From NCBI GenBank assembly GCA_022376925.1, contig JAIOJX010000005.1, positions 9,080,501 to 9,144,500 on the forward strand: a stretch of DNA of 64,000 nt, in the 5' to 3' direction. Made by a program: the position numbers and the translations under genes. The notes below the pieces were generated by a model that saw nothing but the letters and a program-made list of their open reading frames with translations, ran no database searches and had not been told where the DNA came from. This document shows positions 11,254-22,873 of the stretch, in pieces. Source of the DNA: Tragulus kanchil. Lineage: Eukaryota > Chordata > Mammalia > Artiodactyla > Tragulidae. Within the stretch, counting starts at the first letter, position 1. Each line of letters starts with the position of its first letter.

Positions 11254-11468
11254 GGCTTCCTAGGGGGCTCGGTGCTGAAGAATCTGCTTGCCAACACAGG
11301 AGACGTGAGACGTGGATTTGAACCCAGGGTCAGGAAGATCTCCTGGAGAAGGAAACTACCCACTCTAGTAGTCTTGCCTGGGAAATTCCATGGACAGAGG
11401 AGCCTGGTGGGCTACAGTCCACAGAGCAGCAAAGAGTCGGACGCAGCTGAGCGACTGAGCACAATGGC
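11254..11468 (+). mobile_element. Bov-tA SINE
   Basis: The head is degraded (cttcctagggggctcggtgc). The body keeps aagatctcctggagaagg, cttgcctgggaaattccatg, agaggagcctggtgggctac and gagcgactgagcaca. A possible short target-site repeat, cacaatgg, occurs on both sides (near 11237 and 11460). Confidence 0.9.
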
Positions 11469-11767
11469 ACAATAGTTACAAAATAAAACTTGTCAAGCAT
11501 AACACACAGAACTGAGGTGACTCAGGAGCTCAGAATCTGAAGGACCGTCTTTCCCCTCTAAGTCTTTACTTGTTAGAAATCCATTTCAGAGTTGTGTATG
11601 TAGATCACAGTCCAGGCTGGATTTGCTATTGCAAATAGTCGGGGGAATTTCCAAGCTTTCCAAGAGAGAAAGAATAGTTGTTCCATCAGAGATACTGGCT
11701 TATATGATTTGCTTTGTAAGATGTAGTTGAAAGTAAAGATGTCTTGCTTAAGGTGGCGAGGGGCAGC

Positions 11768-14015
11768 ATTTAAGTGGGCATCTCAGCATAAAGGTTGAAA
11801 TTTCAGACACAAAGGCTTAGAAGCTGTTTTGAGGAAAGATGGTGAAAATATTCCAATTCAAAGTAAAGCAAAGAGGAAAACAGTTTATTATTTTCCCTCA
11901 TGCATACAGAAGCATATAGAAAAAATGTACTGTTTTAGATATATATGGATGTATATCCAGATTGCAGATACAGGTAAAGTGTATGTGAAAACCAGTATTA
12001 GGGGTAAGAGATCAGGGCTAGGAGATTTTATTCGTCATTCGTTTTATCAGTGAACCAGAATCTCCTTCCAAAAGTTTTTAATATGACCCATGACACATGA
12101 GAAAGATCTCAGGGCAATATAAAGCAACATGTAAATAATTTCGGATGAATATGGTACATGTGGTATGGAGTTCTCAAAGTGAAAATAAAATCTGAACAGG
12201 ATAAAAATCAGAAAATACTTGTTAGAGAAGTTTGCCTTTGTTCTCCTTGAAAACTTTGAAGGAGGCAGTTTTGAGATGGGTTTTAAAGAAAAGAAAGACA
12301 GATTGACAGAAAATAAGTTGTTTTGAGACTTTTGCAGAAGAAGGGATGGTGGGGGGAAATCCTCCAGAAGTGGTTCTTGATCTAGTTTGGTGGTGAGAGT
12401 GGATTTCTTAGTGAACTTGAAAACTTACTGCCGATGAGGAGAGGAGCCTCTTTAGATTCTAGATGTGCAGTGCCTACTCATGATGGTTGTAGGATTAACC
12501 ACGTTGAGTCCTTTTATACTAAGTTGAGCCTCTGGACTATCTTACAACATTTTGAAATGAAAAAGCAGCCTTCCCACAGAGGATCTCGAAAGCAGGGAAA
12601 CTCTTGCATGTGATGCTCTAGTGTAGACTCATGTCCAGACCCGTGGTGTGAACTGTGGCTCTCTGGGTGCGAATGATGTGTATGTTCATCGTGTGGAACA
12701 GAGGTGCCCCTGGTGGCCTCTGGCAAGTGGAGGGAGGGGAGACCTTTGCCCATTGTGCTTAATTTTGCTGTGAACCTCAGCCTGCTCCTAAAAAGTGTAT
12801 TAAAAACCTCACCTAGGGGCTTCCCTGGTAGCTCGGTGGTAAAGAGCTCACCTGGCAATGCAGGAGACATGGGTTCGATCCCTGTCCAGGATTTAAGTGG
12901 GCATCTCAGCATAAAGGTTGAAATTTCAGACACAAAGGCTTAGAAGCTGTTTTGAGGAAAGATGGTGAAAATATTCCAATTCAAAGTAAAGCAAAGAGGA
13001 AAACAGTTTATTATTTTCCCTCATGCATACAGAAGCATATAGAAAAAATGTACTGTTTTAGATATATATGGATGTATATCCAGATTGCAGATACAGGTAA
13101 AGTGTATGTGAAAACCAGTATTAGGGGTAAGAGATCAGGGCTAGGAGATTTTATTAGTCTTTCGTTTTATCAGTGAACCAGAATCTCCTTCCAAAAGTTT
13201 TTAATATGACCCATGACACATGAGAAAGATCTCAGGGCAATATAAAACAACATGTAAATAATTTCGGATGAATATGGTACATGTGGTATGGAGTTCTCAA
13301 AGTGAAAATAAAATCTGAACAGGATAAAAATCAGAAAATACTTGTTAGAGAAGTTTGCCTTTGTTCTCCTTGAAAACTTTGAAGGAGGCAGTTTTGAGAT
13401 GGGTTTTAAAGAAAAGAAAGACAGATTGACAGAAAATAAGTTGTTTTGAGACTTTTGCAGAAGAAGGGATGGTGGGGGGAAATCCTCCAGAAGTGGTTCT
13501 TGATCTAGTTTGGTGGTGAGAGTGGATTTCTTAGTGAACTTGAAAACTTACTGCCGATGAGGAGAGGAGCCTCTTTAGATTCTAGATGTGCAGTGCCTAC
13601 TCATGATGGTTGTAGGATTAACCACGTTGAGTCCTTTTATACTAAGTTGAGCCTCTGGACTATCTTACAACATTTTGAAATGAAAAAGCAGCCTTCCCAC
13701 AGAGGATCTCGAAAGCAGGGAAACTCTTGCATGTGATGCTCTAGTGTAGACTCATGTCCAGACCCGTGGTGTGAACTGTGGCCTCTCTGGGTGCGAATGA
13801 TGTGTATGTTCATCGTGTGGAACAGAGGTGCCCCTGGTGGCCTCTGGCGAGTGGAGGGAGGGGAGACCTTTGCCCATTGTGCTTAATTTTGCTGTGAACC
13901 TCAGCCTGCTCCTAAAAAGTGTATTAAAAACCTCACCTAGGGGCTTCCCTGGTAGCTCGGTGGTAAAGAGCTCACCTGGCAATGCAGGAGACATGGGTTC
14001 GATCCCTGATCCAGG
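11768..14015. repeat. Tandem pair 3: copies 11768-12890 and 12891-14015
   Basis: The left copy breaks off inside a SINE (ccctgtccagg) and jumps to atttaagtgggcatctcag, the text that began the left copy. The right copy runs through the same SINE without a break. The few differences include cattcgtt/ctttcgtt, gcaagtgg/gcgagtgg and ctgtcc/ctgatcc, the last one right at the break. Confidence 0.95.
12817..12890 (+). mobile_element. SINE head truncated by the pair-3 junction
   Basis: Only the first 74 bases (ggcttccctggtagctcgg through gggttcgatccc) are present before the sequence jumps. The complete element is at 13942-14284. Confidence 0.9.
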
Positions 14016-14300
14016 AAGGTCCCACATGCTGTGGAGGAACTAAGTCCGTGAGTCACAACTATGGAGCCTGTGCTCTAGACCCTCAGAGCTGCAATGATAG
14101 AGCCCATGGGCCACAACTACTGAAGCCCGTGTGCCCTGGAGCCCGAGTTCCACAATAAGAGAAGTCACCACAACAAGAAGCCTGCTCACCTCCACTAGAG
14201 AGGAGCCCCCACTCTCTGCAACTAGAGAAGAGCCTGCAGCAGCAGTGAAAACCCACAATAGCCATAAACAAACAAACAAACCAGAAAAACCTCACCTAGG
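13926..14300 (+). mobile_element. Complete CHR-type SINE with perfect 16-bp target-site duplication
   Basis: The element spans 13942-14284 and is flanked by aaaaacctcacctagg at 13926-13941 and 14285-14300. It has the tRNA-Glu-like head with the B-box-like ggttcgatccc, the body cccacatgctgtgg and acaactactgaagcccg, and the tail ccataaacaaacaaacaaac. The perfect flanks indicate a fairly young insertion. Confidence 0.92.
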
Positions 14301-14577
14301 TCCATAGAATTTGTTGACATCCAGGAACTAGGATGATGGGTTGAAAGAATGAATATCTCCCTCTCTCCTTTCCTCCTCACCTCTCTTTCTCTTCTCTTTC
14401 TTACTTTAGAAAATTCTCTTCATGCACGTGAACACACCAGCAAAACCTAATATGTGTCCTTGAGCAAATAACTTGAATTTTGAGTCTTGGTTGAGAACAC
14501 CGCATGGGAGTAGGCAGGGGTCGGGAGGCAGGGTGCTGTTGACCTGTAATTTCCTTTTTAGCTTTAAATAGTTGTGA
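14301..14577. other. Non-coding DNA with a CT-rich run
   Basis: A cytosine/thymine-rich tract lies at about 14355-14402. No gene was seen. Confidence 0.5.
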
Positions 14578-14770
14578 CTCTAGGCAGGGGTCAGCAGGCC
14601 GCAGCCCAGTGGTCAGACCCAGCCGCCCCCCCCTGTGTTTGTGAACATCCTCTCGTCGGAACAGAGCCACGGCTGTTCACTCGTGTGTCGGTGTGATGAC
14701 TGTCCTGCCGTGGCTGCGGAGGCAAGGCATCGCCAGCGGATGACAGGGTCTAGAATAGTCACCATCTAAT
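14578..14770. mobile_element. hAT-like DNA transposon relic
   Basis: The start ggcaggggtcagcaggccgc, then cggaacagagccacggctg and the ending tagtcaccatct resemble a common mammalian non-autonomous hAT element with caggggtcagcaaac-type termini. It is strongly diverged. The family name is uncertain. Confidence 0.45.
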
Positions 14771-14771
14771 G

Positions 14772-14886
14772 TTTCGTTGTCGTTTAGTCGCTCAGTCGTA
14801 TCTGATTCTTTTCGACCTCGTGGACTGTAGCCTGCCAGGCTCCTCGGTCCATGGGATTTCCCGGGCGAGAACGCTGGAGTGGGTTC
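14772..14886 (-). mobile_element. Bov-A fragment (left copy)
   Basis: Minus-strand Bov-A text is present: gtcgctcagtcgtatctgat, gcctgccaggctcctcgg, gagaacgctggagtgggttc. The same fragment recurs in the right copy at about 15895-16011. Confidence 0.85.
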
Positions 14887-14974
14887 CCATAGCCCGTTGA
14901 CAATGTTGTGCTCGCTTCAGGTGAACAGGGACGGGGCTCAGCCACACACATACAAGTGTCCATTCTCCCCAAAT

Positions 14975-15065
14975 CCCACTCCTGTCCAGGCTGCCGTGCG
15001 ATATTGAGCAGAGTTGCCTGTGCTCCACTGTAGGCCCTCATTGGTTCCCCATTTTAAATATTACT
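14975..15065 (-). mobile_element. L1 3'UTR fragment (copy also at 16098-16188)
   Basis: The phrases gatattgagcagagttgcct, gtgctccactgtaggccc and ccccattttaaata match minus-strand artiodactyl L1 3'UTR text (usual form: gtgctatacagtaggtcc). The second copy comes from tandem pair 4. Confidence 0.65.
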
Positions 15066-15894
15066 TTGCTTAAGGTCAATATTCTGTGCTAAGGGCAGGC
15101 TCGCTTGGGTTCATAATAGCTGTTTGAATGCTTTCAAAAGCATATCTTAAAAGCACGATGGTAGCACATGGCCCAGAAGTGGTCTGAGAATCAGGAACTG
15201 TTAAGCCGTCGCCTTTCATGGTGAAAGGGGGCGCCTGCGGGGTCGTGAGGTGACCTGGAAGCCTCTGTGTGGCATTCTGCGGGCCCTGCTGTGATGCACT
15301 GGTCATGCTGAGGGTTCAACAGCTCTGCCCCGGCTTCCAGGAAATTCATAGTGAAGCCATATAGAGGCCATAATGGCTTACACATGCCGTGCCAGCCAGC
15401 TGTGCAAACATCTGATCCGTGAACATGTAAGGAATATTCAATTAATCGCATAAACAGATGTGTGACTGTGGGACGGGGGTTAAAAGCATCATTTGGCCTC
15501 TTCTGTGTCGAGCCTTTAAGTTGATTGGTTGTGTTTTGATGAAATTAATGCCATGTGAGTGATGAGGTGCACACCCTGCATTCGCACCAAGCCCTTGGAC
15601 GGGCTGGAGTCTGCGCTGAGATCGTGTGGGCCGCTCTCTCGTGGGAGAGTGCCCTGCCCGTCTCCAGCCCATAGACCGTCTGTAGCCTCTGTCAGCCTCC
15701 ATGTGGAGTGCGATTGTACAGATCTGTTCAGAGACAATTTACATGCAGTACAACTCACCACTCCGCAGGTGTCAGTTCAGTGGCATTGCTGCCTCCGTGC
15801 GTTGCACAGCCTGGACCGCCATCCAGTGCTTGAACACGTCCAGCGTCACCTCCCTGTTTCCCTGATTCGTGACATAGAATGTCACCATCTAATG

Positions 15895-16011
15895 TTTCGT
15901 TGTCGTTTAGTCGCTCAGTCGTATCTGATCTTCGACCTCATGGACTGTAGCCTGCCAGGCTCCTCGGTCCATGGGATTTCCCGGGCGAGAACGCTGGAGT
16001 GGGTTCCCATA
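15895..16011 (-). mobile_element. Bov-A fragment (right copy)
   Basis: This duplicates the fragment at 14772, with a 3-nt shortening near gatcttcgacc and a c/t difference in gacctcatgg. Confidence 0.85.
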
Positions 16012-16995
16012 GCCCGTTGACAATGTTGTGCTCGCTTCAGGTGAACAGGGACGGGGCTCAGCCACACACATACAAGTGTCCATTCTCCCCAAATCCCACT
16101 CCTGTCCAGGCTGCCGTGCGATATTGAGCAGAGTTGCCTGTGCTCCACTGTAGGCCCTCATTGGTTCCCCATTTTAAATATTACTTTGCTTAAGGTCAAT
16201 ATTCTGTGCTAAGGGCAGGCTCGCTTGGGTTCATAATAGCTGTTTGAATGCTTTCAAAAGCATATCTTAAAAGCACGATGGTAGCACATGGCCCAGAAGT
16301 GGTCTGAGAATCAGGAACTGTTAAGCCGTCGCCTTTCATGGTGAAAGGGGGCGCCTGCGGGGTCGTGAGGTGACCTGGAAGCCTCTGTGTGGCATTCTGC
16401 GGGCCCTGCTGTGATGCACTGGTCATGCTGAGGGTTCAACAGCTCTGCCCCGGCTTCCAGGAAATTCATAGTGAAGCCATATAGAGGCCATAATGGCTTA
16501 CACATGCCGTGCCAGCCAGCTGTGCAAACATCTGATCCGTGAACATGTAAGGAATATTCAATTAATCGCATAAACAGATGTGTGACTGTGGGACGGGGGT
16601 TAAAAGCATCATTTGGCCTCTTCTGTGTCGAGCCTTTAAGTTGATTGGTTGTGTTTTGATGAAATTAATGCCATGTGAGTGATGAGGTGCACACCCTGCA
16701 TTCGCACCAAGCCCTTGGACGGGCTGGAGTCTGCGCTGAGATCGTGTGGGCCGCTCTCTCGTGGGAGAGTGCCCTGCCCGTCTCCAGCCCATAGACCGTC
16801 TGTAGCCTCTGTCAGCCTCCATGTGGAGTGCGATTGTACAGATCTGTTCAGAGACAATTTACATGCAGTACAACTCACCACTCCGCAGGTGTCAGTTCAG
16901 TGGCATTCGCTGCCTCCGTAGCGTTGCACAGCCTGGACCGCCATCCAGTGCTTGAACACGTCCAGCGTCACCCTCCCTGTTTCCCTGATTCGTGA

Positions 16996-17590
16996 GTCAG
17001 TCCTCACTGCCCTCCCTGGCCCCAGGCCGCCCAGGTCTGCTTTCGGGTTCTTTATGTTTGCGTTTTCTGGACATGACTTAATAGTACGAGGATCACACAA
17101 TTCATAGACTTTTATGTCTAGCGTCTTCCACTTAACATATCATGTTTTTGAAGTTCATCTGCTTGTAGCGTGCATCGAGTTTTTGTGACAGTTTATTGCT
17201 GAGTAATATTCTCTTGTGTGACTCTTGCCCATTTGATTTATCCATCCAGCAGTCGGTAGGCGTGTTTGGCGGGTGTAACCTTCTGGCTGCTGTGAATGAC
17301 CGTGCCTTGAGCAGTCGTGCCCGCGTCTGTGGTTAGCTGGAGCTTCTTCACGTGCCACTTAGGTCAGGTCGGCTGTTAACATGTTCTGTTTGATACAATT
17401 ATCTCCAATTTCGGCTCTCTTGGGGTTGCTGTTTGCATAGCGTGTCTTTCCCTGTCTTTTTCCTTTGAACTTTTGGGTTTTTTGCGCCTAAGATAACGTC
17501 TGTTGTAGACACCTTGTGGGAATCGCATTTTTATTTGGTCTGACAGTCTGTCTTCTGAGTGTGGTGCTGATGCCATTTATGTGAAGGCCA
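16996..17590 (-). mobile_element. Old L1 fragments, minus strand
   Basis: Translating 17155-17358 on the minus strand gives WINQMGKSHTREYYSAINCHK, which is related to the WIKKMWHIYTMEYYAAIKN-type C-terminus of L1 ORF2. Flanking text (ttctggacatgacttaat, cacttaacatatcatg) is typical of old L1 in antisense. The part from 17400 resembles another antisense ORF2 region. All reading frames are broken. Confidence 0.7.
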
Positions 17591-17689
17591 TTGTTGTCCC
17601 TGAGGGATTTGTGTCTTCCATTTTGTTATTTCTTTGCAGTTTGCCTCATTATCTTTTCTCTGTATCACAGTCTTATTCTGTTAGTTGTT

Positions 17690-18420
17690 TTTTTTTTTTT
17701 TTTTTACTTTACTTTTTGCTTTTACAAAGTTTTGTTGTTTACAGATATGTGTAATCCCAGGTTAGTCATCTGTATGTCCCTGACCCCTCCCTTCTCTGTC
17801 CCCTCCACCCCACCCCTCCAGGCCGTCGTATAGCCCCCAGGTAGGATCCCCTCTTCCACAGCGCATTGACAGTAGTTCTCTCTTTCACATAGATGATAGT
17901 CTAGGTTTCCACGTTACTCTTTCCATGCCTCTCACCCACTGTTCACGCCCCACAGTCCATATGTCTGTTCTGTATGTTTATTTCTCCATCGCTTCTCTGC
18001 GTGTGTTATCATTTCCATCTTACTAGATTCCATATATATGTATCTGTATATTGTATTTGTCTTTCTCTTTTTGACTTAGTTCACTTTGTACAATAGGTTC
18101 TAGATTCATCCACCTCATTAGGACTGATTCTTCTGCATTTCTTTTTACTGCTGAGAAGTACTCCATTGTATACATGTACCATAGCTTCTTTATCCATTCA
18201 TTCGTCAATGGACATCCAGATTGCTTCCACGTTCTAGCTATTGTATAGAGAGCTGCAGTGAACATTGCGGTACATGTGTCTCGTTCAGTTTTGATTTCAT
18301 TAGGGTATAAGCCTAATAGTGGGATTGCTGGGTCATACGGTGCTTCTATTCTTAGTTTTTTGAGGAATCTCCGTACTGTCTTATAGCAGTTGTATCAGTT
18401 TTCTTTTGTGTTAAATATTT
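17690..18420 (-). mobile_element. L1 fragment with ORF2 C-terminus and 3'UTR
   Basis: Minus-strand translation of 18023-18265 gives ALYTIARTWKQSGCPLTNEW followed by IKKLWYMYTMEYFSAVKRN, a clear L1 ORF2 C-terminal match. The 3'UTR side (lower coordinates) contains ctgtccc and poly-T at 17686-17705, the likely poly-A tail in antisense. ORF2 encodes the endonuclease and reverse transcriptase of L1. Only the end is left here, so the copy is dead. Confidence 0.9.
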
Positions 18421-18503
18421 TTTAGTGTACAGTTTTTATTGCTCTGCTGCTTTTCTTCTTATCATTTTGAGTCGTTTCTTTAAGTCATTTGGTTATTTTA
18501 GAG

Positions 18504-18790
18504 ATACTATGCATCTTAAATTTTTTTTTTTAATTGGTCTTTTATTTATTTATTTGCATCCATCTTTGTTCTTTGGCCTGTGTGGGACTCCCATCACAGT
18601 GGTCTCTCTCGCTGCAGAGCACTGGCTGCACATGCTCCTGAGCACTGGCTTGTAATTGGGCACGCTGGCCCAGCCACTGTGCGGCACGTGGGATCTTCCC
18701 AGGCCAGGGATCGAACCCATGTCCCTTGCACTGCAAGACAGACTCTTTACCCACTGGACCACCAGGGAAGCCCTATACTATGCATCTTAA
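18504..18790 (-). mobile_element. CHR-type SINE with 16-bp target-site duplication
   Basis: The element reads in antisense from the poly-T near 18521 to gaccaccagggaagccc at 18773, with gggatcgaacccatg as the antisense B-box. The target-site repeat atactatgcatcttaa lies at 18504-18519 and 18775-18790. It has inserted into older, probably L1-derived, DNA. Confidence 0.92.
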
Positions 18791-19060
18791 TGTATAACCG
18801 TCTCCTTGAGAATCAAGTAAACTGGGCAGTGGTAACTTGGTTTCAGCTTTTCTATCTCTTTCCCTTTATGTTCTTATTGTCTTAGATGTGGGATCAGTGT
18901 ATGTTACAGACCCAGCTTTACTGTGTAATTATGACTTTATACAGTCTTGTGTTTTGAGGGAAGGAATGAGAAAAAAAAGAATTTGAGAAATGAGAAAAAT
19001 ATTAATGAAATTTTTTATTTACCACTCCTGGTGATCTCCATTTCTTGGGGATTTGAACTG
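18791..19060. other. AT-rich DNA, probably old L1, unclassified
   Basis: There are no exon signals. The region continues the sequence interrupted by the SINE. Confidence 0.4.
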
Positions 19061-19214
19061 TTGTCTGTGTCCTATCCATTCACCCTGAAGGACTTCGTAT
19101 AGCATTTTTGTAAGGCAGATGTTCTAGCAATAAATTTGTCTTTTCAGAAAGTCCTGGGATGCCTTTTTTTCTCCTGCAGTTTTGAAGAGTGGTTTTCTGC
19201 TTATTAGAACTCTT

Positions 19215-21534
19215 GGCTGGTAGATCCCCTCCTCCAAGCACCCTGGACATCCCATGGCCCTTGATCCTCCATTGTTTATGATGAGTATTCGGGTGTTGAT
19301 CGTGTTGTTCTGCATGATGGATTATTTTTTTTTGCTTGCTGTTTTCAAGGTTTGCTCTTTGTTTTTGGCTTTCAGCGCCTTGAGTATGTGTTTAGGTGTG
19401 GATCTCTGTGCTTATCTAATTTGAAGTTTTGTTAAGATTCTTGGAGGTGGAGATCAGTGCTTTTTTTAAAAAAATTTTTAATCAAATTTGGGAAGTTTTA
19501 GGCCATTATTCTTCAAATGTTTTTTCCATCCTTTTCTCCTATTACAAATATGTTGGTAAGCATAATGTAGTTTCACTGGTCTCTGAGGCTATGGGTATTT
19601 TTCTTTGATCTTTTTTCTGTTTACTTCAGACTAGTTAATTTGCTTTGAGCTGTCTTCAGCGGTACTGATATTTTCTTGTGCCAGCTCAGATTTGCTGTTG
19701 AACTTTTCTAATAAACTTTCATTTCATTTATTATACTTTTCAATGCTGAAATTTCCATTTGATTCTCTTTTTTACACTTTATACCTCTTTTTTGAGATTC
19801 TTTATTTGTCAAGTTGTTATATCTTAATTCTTTAAACAGGATTTCCTTTAGTTCTTTGAAAGTATGTGTGTGTATATTAGTTGTCAGTCATGTCCGACTC
19901 TGTGGCCCCATAGACTGATCAGGCTCCTCTGTTCATGGGTTGTTCAGGCAAGACTGCTGGAATGGGTTGCCATTCCCTTCTCTGGGGGATCTTCCTGACC
20001 CAGGAATTGAACCTGGATCTCTTGTACTGCAGACAGATCGTTTACTGCCTGAGCCACCAGAGAAGCATATATTCATATAATAGCCTCTCTGGAGTCTTGA
20101 CCTGTTAAATGCAATGTTTGGGGGTACTGGGGGTAGTTTTTACTTACTGCTTTTTCTGACCTGAGTGTCAGTCTTGCATTCTTGCTTCTTTTCATGTCTC
20201 CAAGCATTTTATTGAATATCTTACATTTCAAACAATAGGTTCTAGCAACTCTGGATTCTGACTCTTGTCTGCTCAAGCGGTATTTCTGTAGTTGTTTGTT
20301 TAGTAACTTGCCTGGAATCAATCTGTGAAGGCTGTCTCTCCCGTACTGCGTGGCTGCTGATGCTTCTGTTCAGGGCTGGTAGATCCCCTCCTCCAAGCAC
20401 CCTGGACATCCCATGGCCCTTGATCCTCCATTGTTTATGATGAGTATTCGGGTGTTGATCGTGTTGTTCTGCATGATGGATTATTTTTTTTTGCTTGCTG
20501 TTTTCAAGGTTTGCTCTTTGTTTTTGGCTTTCAGCGCCTTGAGTATGTGTTTAGGTGTGGATCTCTGTGCTTATCTAATTTGAAGTTTTGTTAAGATTCT
20601 TGGAGGTGGAGATCAGTGCTTTTTTTAAAAAAAATTTTAATCAAATTTGGGAAGTTTTAGGCCATTATTCTTCAAATGTTTTTTCCATCCTTTTCTCCTA
20701 TTACAAATATGTTGGTAAGCATAATGTAGTTTCACTGGTCTCTGAGGCTATGGGTATTTTTCTTTGATCTTTTTTCTGTTTACTTCAGACTAGTTAATTT
20801 GCTTTGAGCTGTCTTCAGCGGTACTGATATTTTCTTGTGCCAGCTCAGATTTGCTGTTGAACTTTTCTAATAAACTTTCATTTCATTTATTATACTTTTC
20901 AATGCTGAAATTTCCATTTGATTCTCTTTTTTACACTTTATACCTCTTTTTTGAGATTCTTTATTTGTCAAGTTGTTATATCTTAATTCTTTAAACAGGA
21001 TTTCCTTTAGTTCTTTGAAAGTATGTGTGTGTATATTAGTTGTCAGTCATGTCCGACTCTGTGTGGCCCCATAGACTGATCAGGCTCCTCTGTTCATGGG
21101 TTGTTCAGGCAAGACTGCTGGAATGGGTTGCCATTCCCTTCTCTGGGGGATCTTCCTGACCCAGGAATTGAACCTGGATCTCTTGTACTGCAGACAGATC
21201 GTTTACTGCCTGAGCCACCAGAGAAGCATATATTCATATAATAGCCTCTCTGGAGTCTTGACCTGTTAAATGCAATGTTTGGGGGTACTGGGGGTAGTTT
21301 TTACTTACTGCTTTTTCTGACCTGAGTGTCAGTCTTGCATTCTTGCTTCTTTTCATGTCTCCAAGCATTTTATTGAATATCTTACATTTCAAACAATAGG
21401 TTCTAGCAACTCTGGATTCTGACTCTTGTCTGCTCAAGCGGTATTTCTGTAGTTGTTTGTTTAGTAACTTGCCTGGAATCAATCTGTGAAGGCTGTCTCT
21501 CCCGTACTGCGTGGCTGCTGATGCTTCTGTTCAG
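19215..21534. repeat. Tandem pair 5: copies 19215-20373 and 20374-21534
   Basis: The left copy ends tgatgcttctgttca and jumps to gggctggtagatcccctcc. The right copy passes the same tgatgcttctgttcag into new sequence (cttgttcttcg). The copies are nearly identical, with differences such as ctctgtggcccc/ctctgtgtggcccc. Confidence 0.95.
19868..20067 (-). mobile_element. Bov-tA SINE (copy also at 21029-21230)
   Basis: Antisense Bov-tA is present: tgtccgactctgtggcccca, gcaagactgctggaatgggt, gatcttcctgacccaggaat, then ctgcctgagccaccagagaa (tRNA head in antisense). The second copy at 21029-21230 is created by tandem pair 5. Confidence 0.9.
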
Positions 21535-21640
21535 CTTGTTCTTCGTTTCTTTTCTTGTTGTTACTTTCAAGCCTAGCTTGCCAGAGGTCACCCTGTGGCA
21601 CCATAGTTCTGTATTTAACCAAAGACTGATCAGAGGTTGA

Positions 21641-22872
21641 CGAAGGGTCAGGAAAGCTTCTGCTCTCTGCTGGTGGGCTCAAGTGTGGGGTGGGGAGCAC
21701 CTTCAGATTTCAGGCAGTTGTCCTGTCTTCCCTGGCCTTTTTGTCAGCCAGACTCCCTGGCATCCTTATGGGTAAAGGCACCAGCATCTGGGTGGGGCAT
21801 CTGAGTGGGGGATGTGTCCACTGTGATGTGTGCGCAGAATCACTGGTCAGCCTGTGATGTCTGTGGAGCGTTATGTCACCTCCCCAAACTGCCTGTGACA
21901 TCGTGGCTGGGCTGCTGGTCTTCTGCTTGACCCGTCTTGACCTCAGCTTCAGGCTGGCAGAGCCTCAGGCCCTTGTGTTCTCTCGCTACTGGCATGGCCT
22001 CCTTGGCTGACACGCCCTCGATCTAGGGAGCCTGGCCTGACCGTGCAGCTGTTGGTCTCCGCTGAGCCGCATCGACTGACCTGTTCGCTCCTGGCAGCCG
22101 GGCAAGGGGACGGGAGTCGCCGGAGCAGAAGGGCCATGGGCTGGCTCTGTGCAGGTCCTGCCTGCGGTTCAGGGCTTTTCACAAAGAAACAGTTCTGGGT
22201 CTGTGTGGCATTCACTGGCTTCCGGAACGCTGGACTGGTCGTTGTGTGCTTTGTCTCGCTTTGGAAATTGTGTTTAGGAAGAGGATTTAGTGACCTCCTG
22301 GTTTTGCTGTTGCGTTTCCCCTGGCGGTGAGCTGAGTGCCCCTGTGTCCGGCTCTGCCCCGTGACTCTCGGTTCACACAGTGTATCTTAACCAGCTTCCA
22401 CTCGACTGCTCATAGAGACCCATCTAGTTGGCTGAAAATCTGGTTACTTTTTAAAAAAATTAATTAATTAATTTAATTGGCAGATGCTTACCTTTACAAT
22501 ATTGTGATCACGTTGTTAAAAGATAGAGAAAAGGGTGATGATTATTCTTTTAGGATGCTGTTGCAGCAATGACTCATATTTTAAATATGTAGGACTCCAA
22601 TATTAGCCCACTGATCACTTTCTATTAGAGCTTCTATCACTGAATATGTGGTTTAGTTGGGGGAAAAAAAAGCCAGGGCTTTTCAGTGCGGGGCTGTGGA
22701 ACTGGATTGAATCCTGAATCTGAAGCGTACAAAGAAGGTCCATGACATACAGAATGTTATTTAATCTCTCCGAGCCTGTGTTTCCTCACCTTAAGTAGTG
22801 GCCATTATTGTCTACCTGATGAGTTATTGTGAAGATTAAATACAACACAGATAGAAGATCTGCCGCGTAGTA
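21641..22872. other. Single-copy non-coding DNA
   Basis: The 21710-22330 part is moderately GC-rich with several short frames on both strands but no domain or exon. A degraded MIR lies within it and is listed separately. A ttaattaattaattta run occurs near 22458-22476. Confidence 0.45.
22735..22860 (+). mobile_element. MIR-like SINE relic
   Basis: The phrases atttaatctctccgagcctg, tttcctcaccttaag and attgtgaagattaaatac match the MIR core and its 3' part. Confidence 0.6.
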
Positions 22873-22873
22873 T

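Larger units (their letters stand above)
14751..16995. repeat. Tandem pair 4: copies 14751-15874 and 15875-16995
   Basis: The left copy ends ttccctgattcgtgaca and the right copy restarts at tagaatgtcaccatctaat. The copies share tagaat at the join. The left copy lacks single bases near its end (gcattgctgcc against gcattcgctgcc, gtcacctccc against gtcaccctccc). The right copy lacks bases near its start (gatcttcgacc against gattcttttcgacc). Confidence 0.95.
19061..21640 (-). mobile_element. Old L1M-type 5'/ORF1-side fragment, antisense, partly duplicated
   Basis: The phrases cctgaaggacttcgtatagc, aggcagatgttctagcaat and gaactcttggctggtag resemble the antisense 5' part of L1M elements (usual: cctgaaggacttcctttagt, gaattcttggttggcag). 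Reading frames are broken. A minus-strand 82-codon frame at 20073 and 21234 is the same non-functional stretch seen in both copies. Confidence 0.6.

Noticed and set aside
13942..14010. A tRNA gene
   Set aside because: The head with ggttcgatccc is tRNA-Glu-like, but it is followed by the SINE body and tail and flanked by target-site duplications. The same holds for the other tRNA-like heads in the window.
17155..18265. Functional reverse-transcriptase gene
   Set aside because: Only the C-terminal part of L1 ORF2 is readable and the surrounding frames are broken; the elements are dead.
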